Source: Thermoproteota archaeon
Lineage (GTDB): Archaea > Korarchaeota > Korarchaeia > Korarchaeales > Korarchaeaceae
Length of the DNA: 7,843 bases
Direction: 5' to 3'
Assembly: GCA_015521385.1 (NCBI GenBank)
Contig: WAOH01000042.1
Coordinates: 1 to 7,843 of the forward strand
The first letter of the stretch is position 1. Each line of letters opens with the position of its first letter. Position numbers and translations under genes: made by a program. Under the pieces are notes generated by a model. It saw only the letters and a program-made list of their open reading frames with translations, was not told where the DNA came from and did no database searches. Below, piece after piece: positions 1 through 5,630 of the stretch.

Positions 1-174
1 GTCCTTCAGCTTCTTCAGGTACTTCTGACCGATCTCGGCGTCTAGATCCTTGACTCTGCCGGGAGCTACGTCTAAACCAACGACTTTCTTCTTCTGGGCC
101 GATAGCGGAAAAACGGCGGCACCAAATACGAGTACCAACGACAGGGCTAGAAAGAGGGCCACTCTCCTGTTCAT
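1..174 (-). CDS. Secreted protein of unknown function, N-terminal 58 residues only
   Basis: The gene starts at an ATG (complement of 172-174) and runs off the left edge, so only 58 codons are seen. The N-terminus is a clear Sec-type signal peptide: a basic n-region (MNRR), a hydrophobic core of about 18 residues (VALFLALSLVLVFGAAVF), and a likely cleavage region PLSAQ near residues 23-27. The mature part begins KKKVVGLDVAPGRVKDLDAE and continues as a charged, helix-prone stretch ending KYLKKLKD. A GGTG Shine-Dalgarno (complement of 182-185) sits 7 nt before the ATG, and a TATA-like element lies further upstream, so the gene probably has its own promoter. The protein is exported or membrane-anchored. 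A solute-binding protein, protease or surface protein would all fit. The visible part has no family motif I recognise. Confidence 0.75.
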   Translation of the reverse strand, partial: MNRRVALFLALSLVLVFGAAVFPLSAQKKKVVGLDVAPGRVKDLDAEIGQKYLKKLKD

Positions 175-185
175 ATGAGAGCACC

Positions 186-215
186 AAGCGGTCGAGATTC
201 AATATAATATAAAGG
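186..215 (-). promoter_or_regulatory. Archaeal promoter for the secreted-protein gene at the left edge
   Basis: On the minus strand the stretch reads CCTTTATATTATATTG (complement of about 201-216), a TATA-box-like sequence in an AT-rich dip. Counting about 25 nt downstream puts transcription start near 184-186. This leaves a leader of only about 10 nt that includes the GGTG ribosome site. The assignment rests on sequence resemblance and spacing alone. Confidence 0.45.
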
Positions 216-260
216 TTGGGTCTAATTTAGATACTAAAGTTAGGAAATTAGCTAAAATGA

Positions 261-276
261 GGAAAAGCTTTATAAC
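261..276 (+). promoter_or_regulatory. Strong plus-strand BRE/TATA promoter with no protein gene behind it
   Basis: The sequence GGAAAAG followed directly by CTTTATAAC (268-276) has the purine-rich BRE and TATA arrangement of strong archaeal promoters, including those of stable RNA genes. The BRE lies on the left, which orients it to the plus strand. Transcription would begin about 25 nt after the TATA centre, near 295-298. That is the first base of the folded RNA region described separately. No credible protein gene follows on this strand. Confidence 0.5.
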
Positions 277-295
277 ATAAGGGCGATTATACCGA

Positions 296-425
296 GTCTG
301 TTTTAGTGATCTGCCCCCACCTCAACCAGCGTATGGATGCCTATAAGCGTATGCTGCCCGACTTCAGTTCGAGGATCAAAACAGTAGAGCGCTGCCATCC
401 GGTCTTCCAGGGTGGAGGCGCTCCT
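296..425 (+). ncRNA. Candidate structured small RNA, class unknown
   Basis: Downstream of the plus-strand promoter the sequence folds into three helices. P1 pairs CTGTTTT (298-304) with AAAACAG (378-384). After a 3-nt bulge (AGT, 305-307) it continues as GATC plus U-G (308-312 with 373-377). Inside P1, P2 pairs CAGCGTATG (327-335) with CGTATGCTG (348-356), nine pairs including two G-U, closing a 12-nt loop. P3 follows P1 after two bases: 387-400 pairs with 410-423, 14 positions with two G-U and one G-A. It may extend past a bulged A409 by two more pairs (401-402 with 407-408) to a UCUU loop. The G-U pairs become A-C mismatches on the other strand, so the fold favours plus-strand RNA. The predicted transcription start coincides with the 5' edge of P1. 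I see no tRNA, 5S, SRP, RNase P, box C/D or H/ACA signature. The 3' end is unknown. A T-rich stretch at 480-498, antisense to the end of hyuB, is one possible termination site. Confidence 0.4.
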
Positions 426-431
426 CAATTG

Positions 432-462
432 AGAAAGAGGGTGTGGGCTAGATCTTCAGCCC
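432..462 (-). terminator. Possible terminator of the hyuA-hyuB operon
   Basis: On the minus strand a short stem, GGGCT (458-462) with AGCCC (445-449), encloses the last codons and overlaps the hyuB stop. It is followed by the pyrimidine-rich tract CCCTCTTTCTC (432-442). Archaeal termination mainly needs T-rich tracts, and this one is only moderately T-rich, so the call is weak. A stop here would separate hyuB from the secreted-protein gene downstream on the same strand, which has its own promoter. Confidence 0.25.
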
Positions 463-2100
463 GTAAATGTTCACAGCAGTTTCTTTCGAGATCTTTCCGT
501 CCAGCAGATCCTCCTTCACCAGGGAAGGATCTCTGAGCTTTGGATCTCCGTATCCACCGCCTCCTGGCGTATTTATGTAGACCACATCCCCCTTCATCAA
601 CTCCATCGTGGCCTTGGCCCCGAGCACGATCCTCTCATCTCCCCTTAAGACGTAGTGGAAGCCGCTCTCTCCCTCCAATCCACCTTCCAGTCCCCAAGGT
701 CTGAGCTTCACCCTCTCCGTAGCTATGGATAGGGTGGCCCTATCCGAGAGCACCTTGAACGCTCTAGTTATTCCCAGCCCTCCCCTGTACTTGCCGGGGC
801 CTCCCGAATCATCCCTGAGGCTGTACTCCACGAACAGGACGGGGCACTCCCTCTCTATCACCTCTATGGGCGTGTTCATTGTATTCGTCATGTGGGTGTG
901 GACCCCGTCCACGCCGTCCTTACCCGGTCTGCCCCCCATCCCACCGCCGATGGTCTCGTAAAATGCCCAGCTCCTCCCCTCGTGTATGCCTCCCACCATC
1001 ACGTTGTTCATGCTTCCGTGGGATGCGGCTGGTATCCTTCCCCTCAGTGGCTCGGCCAGAGCCTTCAGGACGGTCTCGGCTATCCTCTGGGATGTTTCCA
1101 CGTTGCCCGCAGCGACTGGAGCGGGCTTCTTCGGGTGGACGAGCGTTCCCTCCTTGGTCTCTATCCTCACTACCTTGAAGAAACCGTAGTTCATGGGAAG
1201 ATCCGGGTCCAAGGCCGCCTTTATCGCGTAGGAGGTGGCGGCGACCGTCACACCGTAGACGGCGTTTATGGGGATATCGACCTGCTCATCCGTTTCGGTG
1301 AAGTCCACCCTTATGGACTCCCTAGAGAGCTGCACCCTGACCCTTATGGCCAGCAGCCTGTCATCGGCCTCCATGTAATCCTCGGCGCTGTAGAGGCCCG
1401 GGGGCACCTCCTTCAGCTTCCCCCTCAGATAATTGGCAGTGTAGTCTATCGTCCTGTTCCAAGCCTCCACCACGGTCTCCAGCCCGTACTTGTCTATCAG
1501 CTCCCTAAGCCTCCTCTCACCGACGTTGAGGGCAGCGATCTGGGCCTTCAGATCCCCTCTAGTGTATCTGGGAACCCTCACGTTGCTCAGGATAAGGTTG
1601 AGCACGCTTATATCGAGCTGGCCCCTCCTGACTATCTTCAGAGGGGGGAGGACCAGTCCCTCCTGGATCAGCTCCCTGGCGCTTCCGCTTATGCTTCCGG
1701 GAACCATTCCCCCGATGTCGACGTGGTGGGCCTTGTTCGCCACGTACCCGAACACCTCTCCCCTGTGGAAGAGTGGTTTCACCATGGTCACATCGTTCAG
1801 GTGCGTTCCCGCTATGTAGGGATCATTCAGCACGATTATGTCGCCCTCTTCCAGCTCTATCGAGGATCTCTGCAGGTAGTCTATCGTGTTCTTGACGCCA
1901 ACGGCCATGCTCCCCAGGTGGACGGGTATGTGCTCGGCCTGGGCTATCATCTCCCCGTTCTCCAGGAGGATAGCGCAGCTGTGGTCCATTCTGTCCCTTA
2001 TGTTCGGGGAGTAGGCCGCGTTCCTAAGCACTATCCCCATCTCCTCGGCTATGTAGGAGGAGGAGCTCCTGATCACCTCCACGGTGACCGGATCGACCAT
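448..2100 (-). CDS. hyuB: Hydantoinase B/oxoprolinase-family subunit (HyuB-like), 550 aa
   Basis: This is the B subunit of the ATP-dependent hydantoinase/oxoprolinase superfamily (N-methylhydantoinase, 5-oxoprolinase, caprolactamase, acetone/acetophenone carboxylase). It is a cytoplasmic partner of HyuA that carries out the hydrolytic or carboxylating half-reaction on the substrate activated by HyuA. The 550 residues are full length for the family. Conserved blocks in order are DRMDHSCA (36-43), HIPVHLGSM (57-65), NDPYIAGTHLNDV (92-104), NKAHHVDIGGMVPGS (122-136), the glycine-rich block ETIGGGMGGRPG (382-393) with HTHMTNTMNTP (401-411), and TPGGGGYGDP (511-520) near the C-terminus. Asp39, His100, Asp103 and His126/127 are candidate metal ligands by analogy with family structures. 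The ATG lies one base after the hyuA stop, and a GGTGAT ribosome site (complement of 2106-2111) sits inside the end of hyuA, so translation is probably coupled. The family assignment is secure. The substrate is not known. Confidence 0.93.
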   Translation of the reverse strand: MVDPVTVEVIRSSSSYIAEEMGIVLRNAAYSPNIRDRMDHSCAILLENGEMIAQAEHIPVHLGSMAVGVKNTIDYLQRSSIELEEGDIIVLNDPYIAGTHLNDVTMVKPLFHRGEVFGYVANKAHHVDIGGMVPGSISGSARELIQEGLVLPPLKIVRRGQLDISVLNLILSNVRVPRYTRGDLKAQIAALNVGERRLRELIDKYGLETVVEAWNRTIDYTANYLRGKLKEVPPGLYSAEDYMEADDRLLAIRVRVQLSRESIRVDFTETDEQVDIPINAVYGVTVAATSYAIKAALDPDLPMNYGFFKVVRIETKEGTLVHPKKPAPVAAGNVETSQRIAETVLKALAEPLRGRIPAASHGSMNNVMVGGIHEGRSWAFYETIGGGMGGRPGKDGVDGVHTHMTNTMNTPIEVIERECPVLFVEYSLRDDSGGPGKYRGGLGITRAFKVLSDRATLSIATERVKLRPWGLEGGLEGESGFHYVLRGDERIVLGAKATMELMKGDVVYINTPGGGGYGDPKLRDPSLVKEDLLDGKISKETAVNIYGLKI

Positions 2101-2101
2101 T

Positions 2102-4141
2102 TCACATCACCCTTATCCTGAGGTTCCCGAACTCGTCAACCCTCAGCAGGTGTCCCGGCGGGACCAAGGTCGTTGAGTCGTACTCCTCGACGACGGCCGG
2201 TCCTTCGAGCGTGGCGCCGGGCCTAAGCTTCTCCCTAGAGTAGACGGACGCATCTACCCAACCCCTGTCATCGAAGTACACCTTCCTAGATCCCTCGGGC
2301 TCCGGCCTGTATTCCTCGGCTCTCGTTCTGGGGAACTGAGGCTTCCTCAGTGATCCTATCAGTGCTAGTCTCACGTTCACCACCTCCACGGGCTCATCCG
2401 GAGATGAGAACCCGTATACCCTCCCGTGGGTGGCGTGGAAGTCCCTTATGGCCTGATCGACCGATCCCCTCCATGGCACGTTGAGATCGTAGGCCTGCCC
2501 TCTGTACCTCATGTCCAAGCTCGGGATGGCGTGTACCTCCCCGACCCCCTCGAGCTCCTTACCGGCTTCCATCTCGAGCTGAGCGAGCGCCTCCTCCACC
2601 TCCCTGTCCTCGATCTCCTCTGCCAGCTTCATCACGCTCCTGACCGTGTCCACCCTGTAGTCAGTTAGGAGGAGTCCGAACGCAGAGAAGACCCCCGGAT
2701 GGACCGGTATCAGCACCTCCCTCGCCTCGAGTTCCCTAGCTAGCTCCACCCCGTGCAGGGGCCCAGCACCTCCGAAGACGTACATGACGAAGTCCCTGGG
2801 ATCGTGACCCCTCTCCACCGTGACTATCCTCAGGGCCTTGGCCATGACCGTGTTGGCCAGCTTTATTATGCCCATCGCGGCCTCCTCCATCTCCAGTCCC
2901 AGTTCCACGGCCAGACCACCGATGGCCTTCTCTGCCAGTTCCTTCCTCAGTATCAGGCTTCCCCCCGCGAGCTTCTTCCCCAACCTGCCTAGGAGGAAGT
3001 TCGCATCCGTTATCGTGGCCTTGTCCCCTCCCCTACCGTAGCAGGCCGGACCCGGCTCAGCACCCGCGCTTATGGGGCCGACCCTCAGGGCCCCGCCCTC
3101 GTCTATCCAAGCTATGGTGCCGCCACCGGCGCTGACCTCCGCCAGATCTATGAAGGGGAATCTCACTGGGTAGCCGGATCCCTTCACCAGCCTGCCGGCG
3201 TGGACCTTCCCACCCACCTCGTACTCGGTGGTGACCGTCGGCTCACCTCCTATCACCGTCGAGGCCTTGGCGGTGGTCCCGCCCATGTCGAACCCTATCA
3301 CCCTCTCGTCGCCGGTCAGCTTTGAGTAGTATGCGACGGCCACCGCCCCGGCGGCTGGACCGGATTCTATGAAGGCCGCGGGCCTCTCCACAGCGTATTC
3401 TACCTTGGACACCCCGCCACTGCTCTGCATGACTAGAAGCCTTCCCTCAAACCCCTTCTCCCTGAGCTCCCTCTCCAAGTTCGTCAGGTAAGCAGAGAGG
3501 AGCTTCCTCAGGAAGGCGTTGACGACCGTGGTGCTGGTCCTCTCGTACTCCTTGTGCTCGGGGTTCACCTTGGATGAGAGTATGACATCGAGGTCTGGGC
3601 ACCTCTCCTTCAGTATCTGGTACATCCTCTCCTCGTGCATGGGATTCATGTAGCTGTGAAGGAAGGAGACTGCGACCACCTCGTACCCCTTCTCGCAGAT
3701 GACATCAGCGAGCTTCTCTGCCTCCTCCACGTTAAGGGGGGTTATCACGTTTCCCCAAGCGTCGATCCTCTCCTCCACCTCGTACCTGTCCCTCCTCCTC
3801 ACCAGGGGCGGCGGCTTCTCGAAGAAGAGGTTGTAGAGCTCGGGTCTGCGCTGCCTTCCTATCTCCAAGACGTCCCTAAAGCCCTTGGTGGTGATCAGGG
3901 CGACCTTGGGAGGGACGAGCCCCTCCTGACCCAAGAACATGTTGGTGCCTAGGGTCGTGGCGTGCACCAGAGTTGAGATGTCGGACAATTCTATCCTGGA
4001 ATCCTCCAAACCGGACAGAACAGCTTTACTAGGCCTTTTAGGAGTTGTTAGAACTTTCAAAACCTTTAATTCGCCGGATTCCTCATCTAGGAAGACGATA
4101 TCGGTGAAGGTCCCCCCGATGTCGACTCCCGTCCTCCACAT
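2102..4141 (-). CDS. hyuA: Hydantoinase A/oxoprolinase-family ATP-binding subunit (HyuA-like), 679 aa
   Basis: This is the ATP-using subunit of the HyuAB-type enzyme. It has an ASKHA-fold (actin/sugar-kinase-like) ATPase core that is thought to phosphorylate the amide or carbonyl oxygen of the substrate before HyuB acts. The N-terminal hydantoinase A domain starts at once with the phosphate-1 motif DIGGTFTD (7-14). The central domain has SGPAAGA (260-266), phosphate-2 FDMGGTTAKAS (284-294), SAGGGTIAWID (337-347), GAEPGPACYGRGG (360-372), TDANFLLGRL (378-387), HDPRDF (446-451) and adenosine-motif FGGAGPLHG (456-464). The C-terminal domain contains MRYRGQAYDLNV (544-555) and STTLVPPG (656-663). 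All expected motifs are present and the length is normal, so it should be active. The ATG is required because DIGG begins at residue 7 and no in-frame alternative lies nearby. A GGAG abuts the ATG, closer than usual for a ribosome site. It is the first gene of the operon, one base from hyuB. Whether the reaction is hydantoin, oxoproline or lactam hydrolysis, or carboxylation, cannot be decided here. Confidence 0.94.
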   Translation of the reverse strand: MWRTGVDIGGTFTDIVFLDEESGELKVLKVLTTPKRPSKAVLSGLEDSRIELSDISTLVHATTLGTNMFLGQEGLVPPKVALITTKGFRDVLEIGRQRRPELYNLFFEKPPPLVRRRDRYEVEERIDAWGNVITPLNVEEAEKLADVICEKGYEVVAVSFLHSYMNPMHEERMYQILKERCPDLDVILSSKVNPEHKEYERTSTTVVNAFLRKLLSAYLTNLERELREKGFEGRLLVMQSSGGVSKVEYAVERPAAFIESGPAAGAVAVAYYSKLTGDERVIGFDMGGTTAKASTVIGGEPTVTTEYEVGGKVHAGRLVKGSGYPVRFPFIDLAEVSAGGGTIAWIDEGGALRVGPISAGAEPGPACYGRGGDKATITDANFLLGRLGKKLAGGSLILRKELAEKAIGGLAVELGLEMEEAAMGIIKLANTVMAKALRIVTVERGHDPRDFVMYVFGGAGPLHGVELARELEAREVLIPVHPGVFSAFGLLLTDYRVDTVRSVMKLAEEIEDREVEEALAQLEMEAGKELEGVGEVHAIPSLDMRYRGQAYDLNVPWRGSVDQAIRDFHATHGRVYGFSSPDEPVEVVNVRLALIGSLRKPQFPRTRAEEYRPEPEGSRKVYFDDRGWVDASVYSREKLRPGATLEGPAVVEEYDSTTLVPPGHLLRVDEFGNLRIRVM
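2106..2111 (-). promoter_or_regulatory. Ribosome binding site for hyuB inside the end of hyuA
   Basis: On the minus strand GGTGAT precedes the hyuB ATG by five bases and overlaps the last codons of hyuA. GGTGAT is complementary to the usual archaeal 16S 3' end. With the two genes separated by a single base, this supports coupled, near-equimolar synthesis of the two subunits. Confidence 0.6.
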
Positions 4142-4164
4142 CTCCTATCCCGATCCGGTCAACT

Positions 4165-4242
4165 CTTTACCATCAAAGATCTTTACCTAACTTTTAATCT
4201 TTACGGTCGTCAAAATCGTTTATTTTTCAAAGATTTTTACCT
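4165..4242. repeat. Direct repeats (CTTTACC) in the divergent intergenic region
   Basis: CTTTACC or a one-base variant occurs at 4165-4171, 4181-4187, 4199-4205 (CTTTACG) and 4235-4241 (TTTTACC), at start-to-start distances of 16, 18 and 36 bases. Two of these belong to longer copies: 4173-4188 and 4227-4242 match at 15 of 16 positions (TCAAAGATcTTTACCT against TCAAAGATtTTTACCT), 54 bases apart. The first long copy contains the perfect palindrome AAAGATCTTT (4176-4185). Spacing near multiples of 18, on a region between divergent operons, suggests binding sites for a shared regulator, although AT-rich promoter DNA can produce chance similarity. Confidence 0.45.
4191..4204 (-). promoter_or_regulatory. 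Possible promoter for hyuA-hyuB
   Basis: On the minus strand GTAAAG followed by ATTAAAAG (complement of 4191-4204) is a weak BRE/TATA candidate. It would start transcription near 4168-4172 and give a leader of about 28 nt before the hyuA ATG. It overlaps one CTTTACC repeat copy. An alternative candidate is GAAAAATAAACG (complement of about 4216-4227). Neither is a strong match, so the exact promoter is uncertain. Confidence 0.3.
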
Positions 4243-4257
4243 TTCGATGGAAAGGTA
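4238..4257. promoter_or_regulatory. Candidate operator: 20-bp inverted repeat overlapping the importer promoter
   Basis: TACCTTTC (4238-4245) and GAAAGGTA (4250-4257) are perfect 8-base inverted arms around a GATG spacer. The right arm contains the purine-rich BRE and the first bases of the TATA-like element of the importer operon (GGAAAG then GTATATAT, 4249-4262). A protein bound here would block TBP/TFB, which suggests a repressor site, or a hairpin if it is transcribed. The left arm overlaps the last direct repeat. The regulator is not encoded in the visible window. Confidence 0.5.
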
Positions 4258-4262
4258 TATAT
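4249..4262 (+). promoter_or_regulatory. Archaeal promoter for the ABC importer operon
   Basis: GGAAAG (4249-4254, BRE-like) is followed directly by GTATATAT (4255-4262, TATA-like). Transcription start is predicted near 4283-4285. That leaves a leader of about 20 nt containing the GGTGG ribosome site (4291-4295) before GTG 4304. A second TATA-like stretch at 4218-4226 (GTTTATTTT) would instead start near 4246-4250. That would suit a leaderless message from ATG 4247, but its match is poorer. Confidence 0.45.
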
Positions 4263-4290
4263 GTAAGGCTGTCGACACAATTAGATCAAA

Positions 4291-4295
4291 GGTGG
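4291..4295 (+). promoter_or_regulatory. Ribosome binding site supporting GTG 4304 as start
   Basis: GGTGG lies 8 bases before an in-frame GTG at 4304. The upstream ATG at 4247 has no Shine-Dalgarno sequence in front of it (preceded by TTTTTACCTTTCG). This is the main translational argument for the shorter protein. Confidence 0.5.
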
Positions 4296-4303
4296 TCGCG
4301 TTG

Positions 4304-5596
4304 GTGAGGAGAAGGGGGTTAAGTAAGTCCCTTCTAGCCGCTATTGTTGTAATCGTTGTCATTATCGTGGCGGCCGCTGTCCTGATGATGCAGGGAGGAG
4401 GGGGCGCGGTTAAGGAAGTCAAGGTAGGAGTGGTCCTCCCACTATCGGGCAAGCTAGCTGAGACCGGAGCCGACCTGAAAAGAGGGTTGGAGTTCGCCGT
4501 CGAGGAGATAAACGCAGCTGGCGGTATCAAGAGTCTGGGAGGGGCCAAGATCGTCCTCGTGTTTGGAGACAGCGCTGGAAAGCCCGAGACCGGCGCTGCT
4601 GAGGCCGAGAGGCTCATAACCGAGGAGAAGGTAGTGGCCATGCTGGGCTCCTACCAGAGCGCCGTCACCAAGACCGTCAGCGAGGTGTGCGAGAGGTACC
4701 ACGTCCCCATGCTCAACCCCGAGTCTACGTCGCCGACCCTCACTGCCAGGGGATACAAGTGGTTCTTCAGGACCACCCCGCACGACGAGATGTTCGCCAA
4801 GCAGCACGTGGACTTCGTGAACTGGCTGAACAAGAAGTACGGTAACCAGATAAAGAGGATAGCGATAATACACGAGGACACCGAGTGGGGAACCGCCACC
4901 GCCAGGGCCTGGCAGAAGTACTTCACCCAAGCCGGCTACCAGATAGTAAAGGTGGTGAGCTACCACGCAGCCACGATAACCTCCATGGACAGCGAGATAG
5001 ACACTCTTAAGGCCGCCAATCCCGATCTCGTGCTCGTGGCCAGCTACGTGCAGGACGCCATACTCTTCGTCCAGACCGCTAAGCAGAGGGACTTCAACCC
5101 GAAGGCCATACTGGCGCAGGACGCCGGCTTCATAAACCCGAGCTACGTCAAGCAGGTGGGCAAGGACGGGTTCTACATCTTCAGCAGGGAGGTCTTCAAC
5201 TGGGACCTCGGCCAGAAGATACCGAAGCTCAAGGAGGTGAACGACAGGTACAAGGCCAAGTACGGGGTTGACCTCAACGGCAACTCGGCCAGGGACTACA
5301 CCGGCGCCTGGGTGCTCTACTACGCCCTGGAGGAGGCAGGCAAGAAGGCCAGCCCCGCCAACCTGGAGGAGTTCAGGAAGGCGATAAGGGACGCCCTGGC
5401 GAGCCTGAACATCCCCGGAGACAAGCTGATCATGCCCTGGAAGGGAGTTAAGTTCGATTCCAACGGTCAGAACACCCTCGGTCAGGGTATAGTCGTCCAG
5501 ATGATGGAGGACGGGAAGTACCACACCGTCTTCCCCGAGGAGTTCGCGACTGCCGAGCCCGTGTTCCCCATGCCCAAGTGGAGCGAGAGGGGCTGA
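4304..5596 (+). CDS. HAAT-family ABC transporter solute-binding protein (LivK-like), membrane-anchored
   Basis: This is the extracytoplasmic receptor of a branched-chain amino acid/amide-type importer (type I periplasmic-binding fold, Peripla_BP_6 family). Started at GTG 4304 it has 430 residues: basic n-region RRRGLSKS, a hydrophobic segment at about 10-29 (LAAIVVIVVIIVAAAVLMM), a short GGGG linker, then the binding domain. The domain opens with the typical KVGVVLPLSGKLAETG (about 40-55) and EEINAAGGI. The block GSYQSAVTK (115-123), followed by VPMLNPESTSPTL, corresponds to the ligand-contacting loop of LivJ/LivK-type proteins. No lipobox cysteine follows the hydrophobic segment, so anchoring is probably by an uncleaved signal segment or an archaeal signal peptide. 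ATG 4247 would add 19 residues (MERYICKAV...), but those bases overlap the proposed operator and promoter and lack a ribosome site. The ligand is not predictable. Amino acids, amides, urea and hydantoin-like compounds all use this family. Confidence 0.9.
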   Translation: MRRRGLSKSLLAAIVVIVVIIVAAAVLMMQGGGGAVKEVKVGVVLPLSGKLAETGADLKRGLEFAVEEINAAGGIKSLGGAKIVLVFGDSAGKPETGAAEAERLITEEKVVAMLGSYQSAVTKTVSEVCERYHVPMLNPESTSPTLTARGYKWFFRTTPHDEMFAKQHVDFVNWLNKKYGNQIKRIAIIHEDTEWGTATARAWQKYFTQAGYQIVKVVSYHAATITSMDSEIDTLKAANPDLVLVASYVQDAILFVQTAKQRDFNPKAILAQDAGFINPSYVKQVGKDGFYIFSREVFNWDLGQKIPKLKEVNDRYKAKYGVDLNGNSARDYTGAWVLYYALEEAGKKASPANLEEFRKAIRDALASLNIPGDKLIMPWKGVKFDSNGQNTLGQGIVVQMMEDGKYHTVFPEEFATAEPVFPMPKWSERG

Positions 5597-5618
5597 ACTT
5601 CCCCACCCCTATTTTTGC
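5597..5618 (+). terminator. T-tract between binding-protein gene and livH, possible partial terminator
   Basis: After the stop codon comes CCCCACCCCTATTTTTG, with a run of five T at 5612-5616 and no clear hairpin. Archaeal polymerase can stop at such tracts. A partial stop here would give more binding protein than permease, which importers of this type usually need. The run is short, so read-through is expected. Confidence 0.25.
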
Positions 5619-5623
5619 GGAGG
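5619..5623 (+). promoter_or_regulatory. Shine-Dalgarno site fixing the TTG start of livH
   Basis: GGAGG stands 7 bases before TTG 5631. No ATG or GTG in the livH frame lies at a comparable position. The site therefore decides for the unusual TTG start. Confidence 0.65.
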
Positions 5624-5630
5624 GTCGGCT

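Noticed and set aside
281..316. Hairpin GGGCGATTAT (281-290) with GTGATC-T-GCCC (306-316)
   Set aside because: Its 5' arm lies upstream of the predicted transcription start, so it would not be in the RNA. It also competes with the better-supported P1 helix.
365..380. GTTCGA stretch resembling a tRNA T-loop
   Set aside because: The flanking bases do not form a 5-bp T-stem, and there is no matching acceptor stem, anticodon arm or CCA-proximal structure.
424..433. Ten-base palindrome CTCAATTGAG after the P3 helix
   Set aside because: It is perfect but short and has no loop, and it is not followed by a T-run. It could be chance or a protein site, and nothing else supports it.
306..536. Plus-strand frame of 76 codons starting at GTG 306 behind the orphan promoter
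   Set aside because: It has no ribosome site and an arginine/serine/proline-rich random-looking product, and it runs 89 bases antisense into the end of hyuB. The RNA fold explains the region better, although a leaderless small protein is not fully excluded.
892..2121. Long plus-strand frame (409 codons) opposite hyuB
   Set aside because: It is antisense to a gene with all family motifs. Its product is rich in His, Pro, Val, Gly and Leu in the way expected from reading the complement of a GC-rich gene, and it has no recognisable domain.
4454..5524. Minus-strand frame of 356 codons opposite the binding-protein gene
   Set aside because: It is a low-complexity Val/Leu/Gly/His product antisense to a clearly recognised family member. 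It is a codon-bias artefact.
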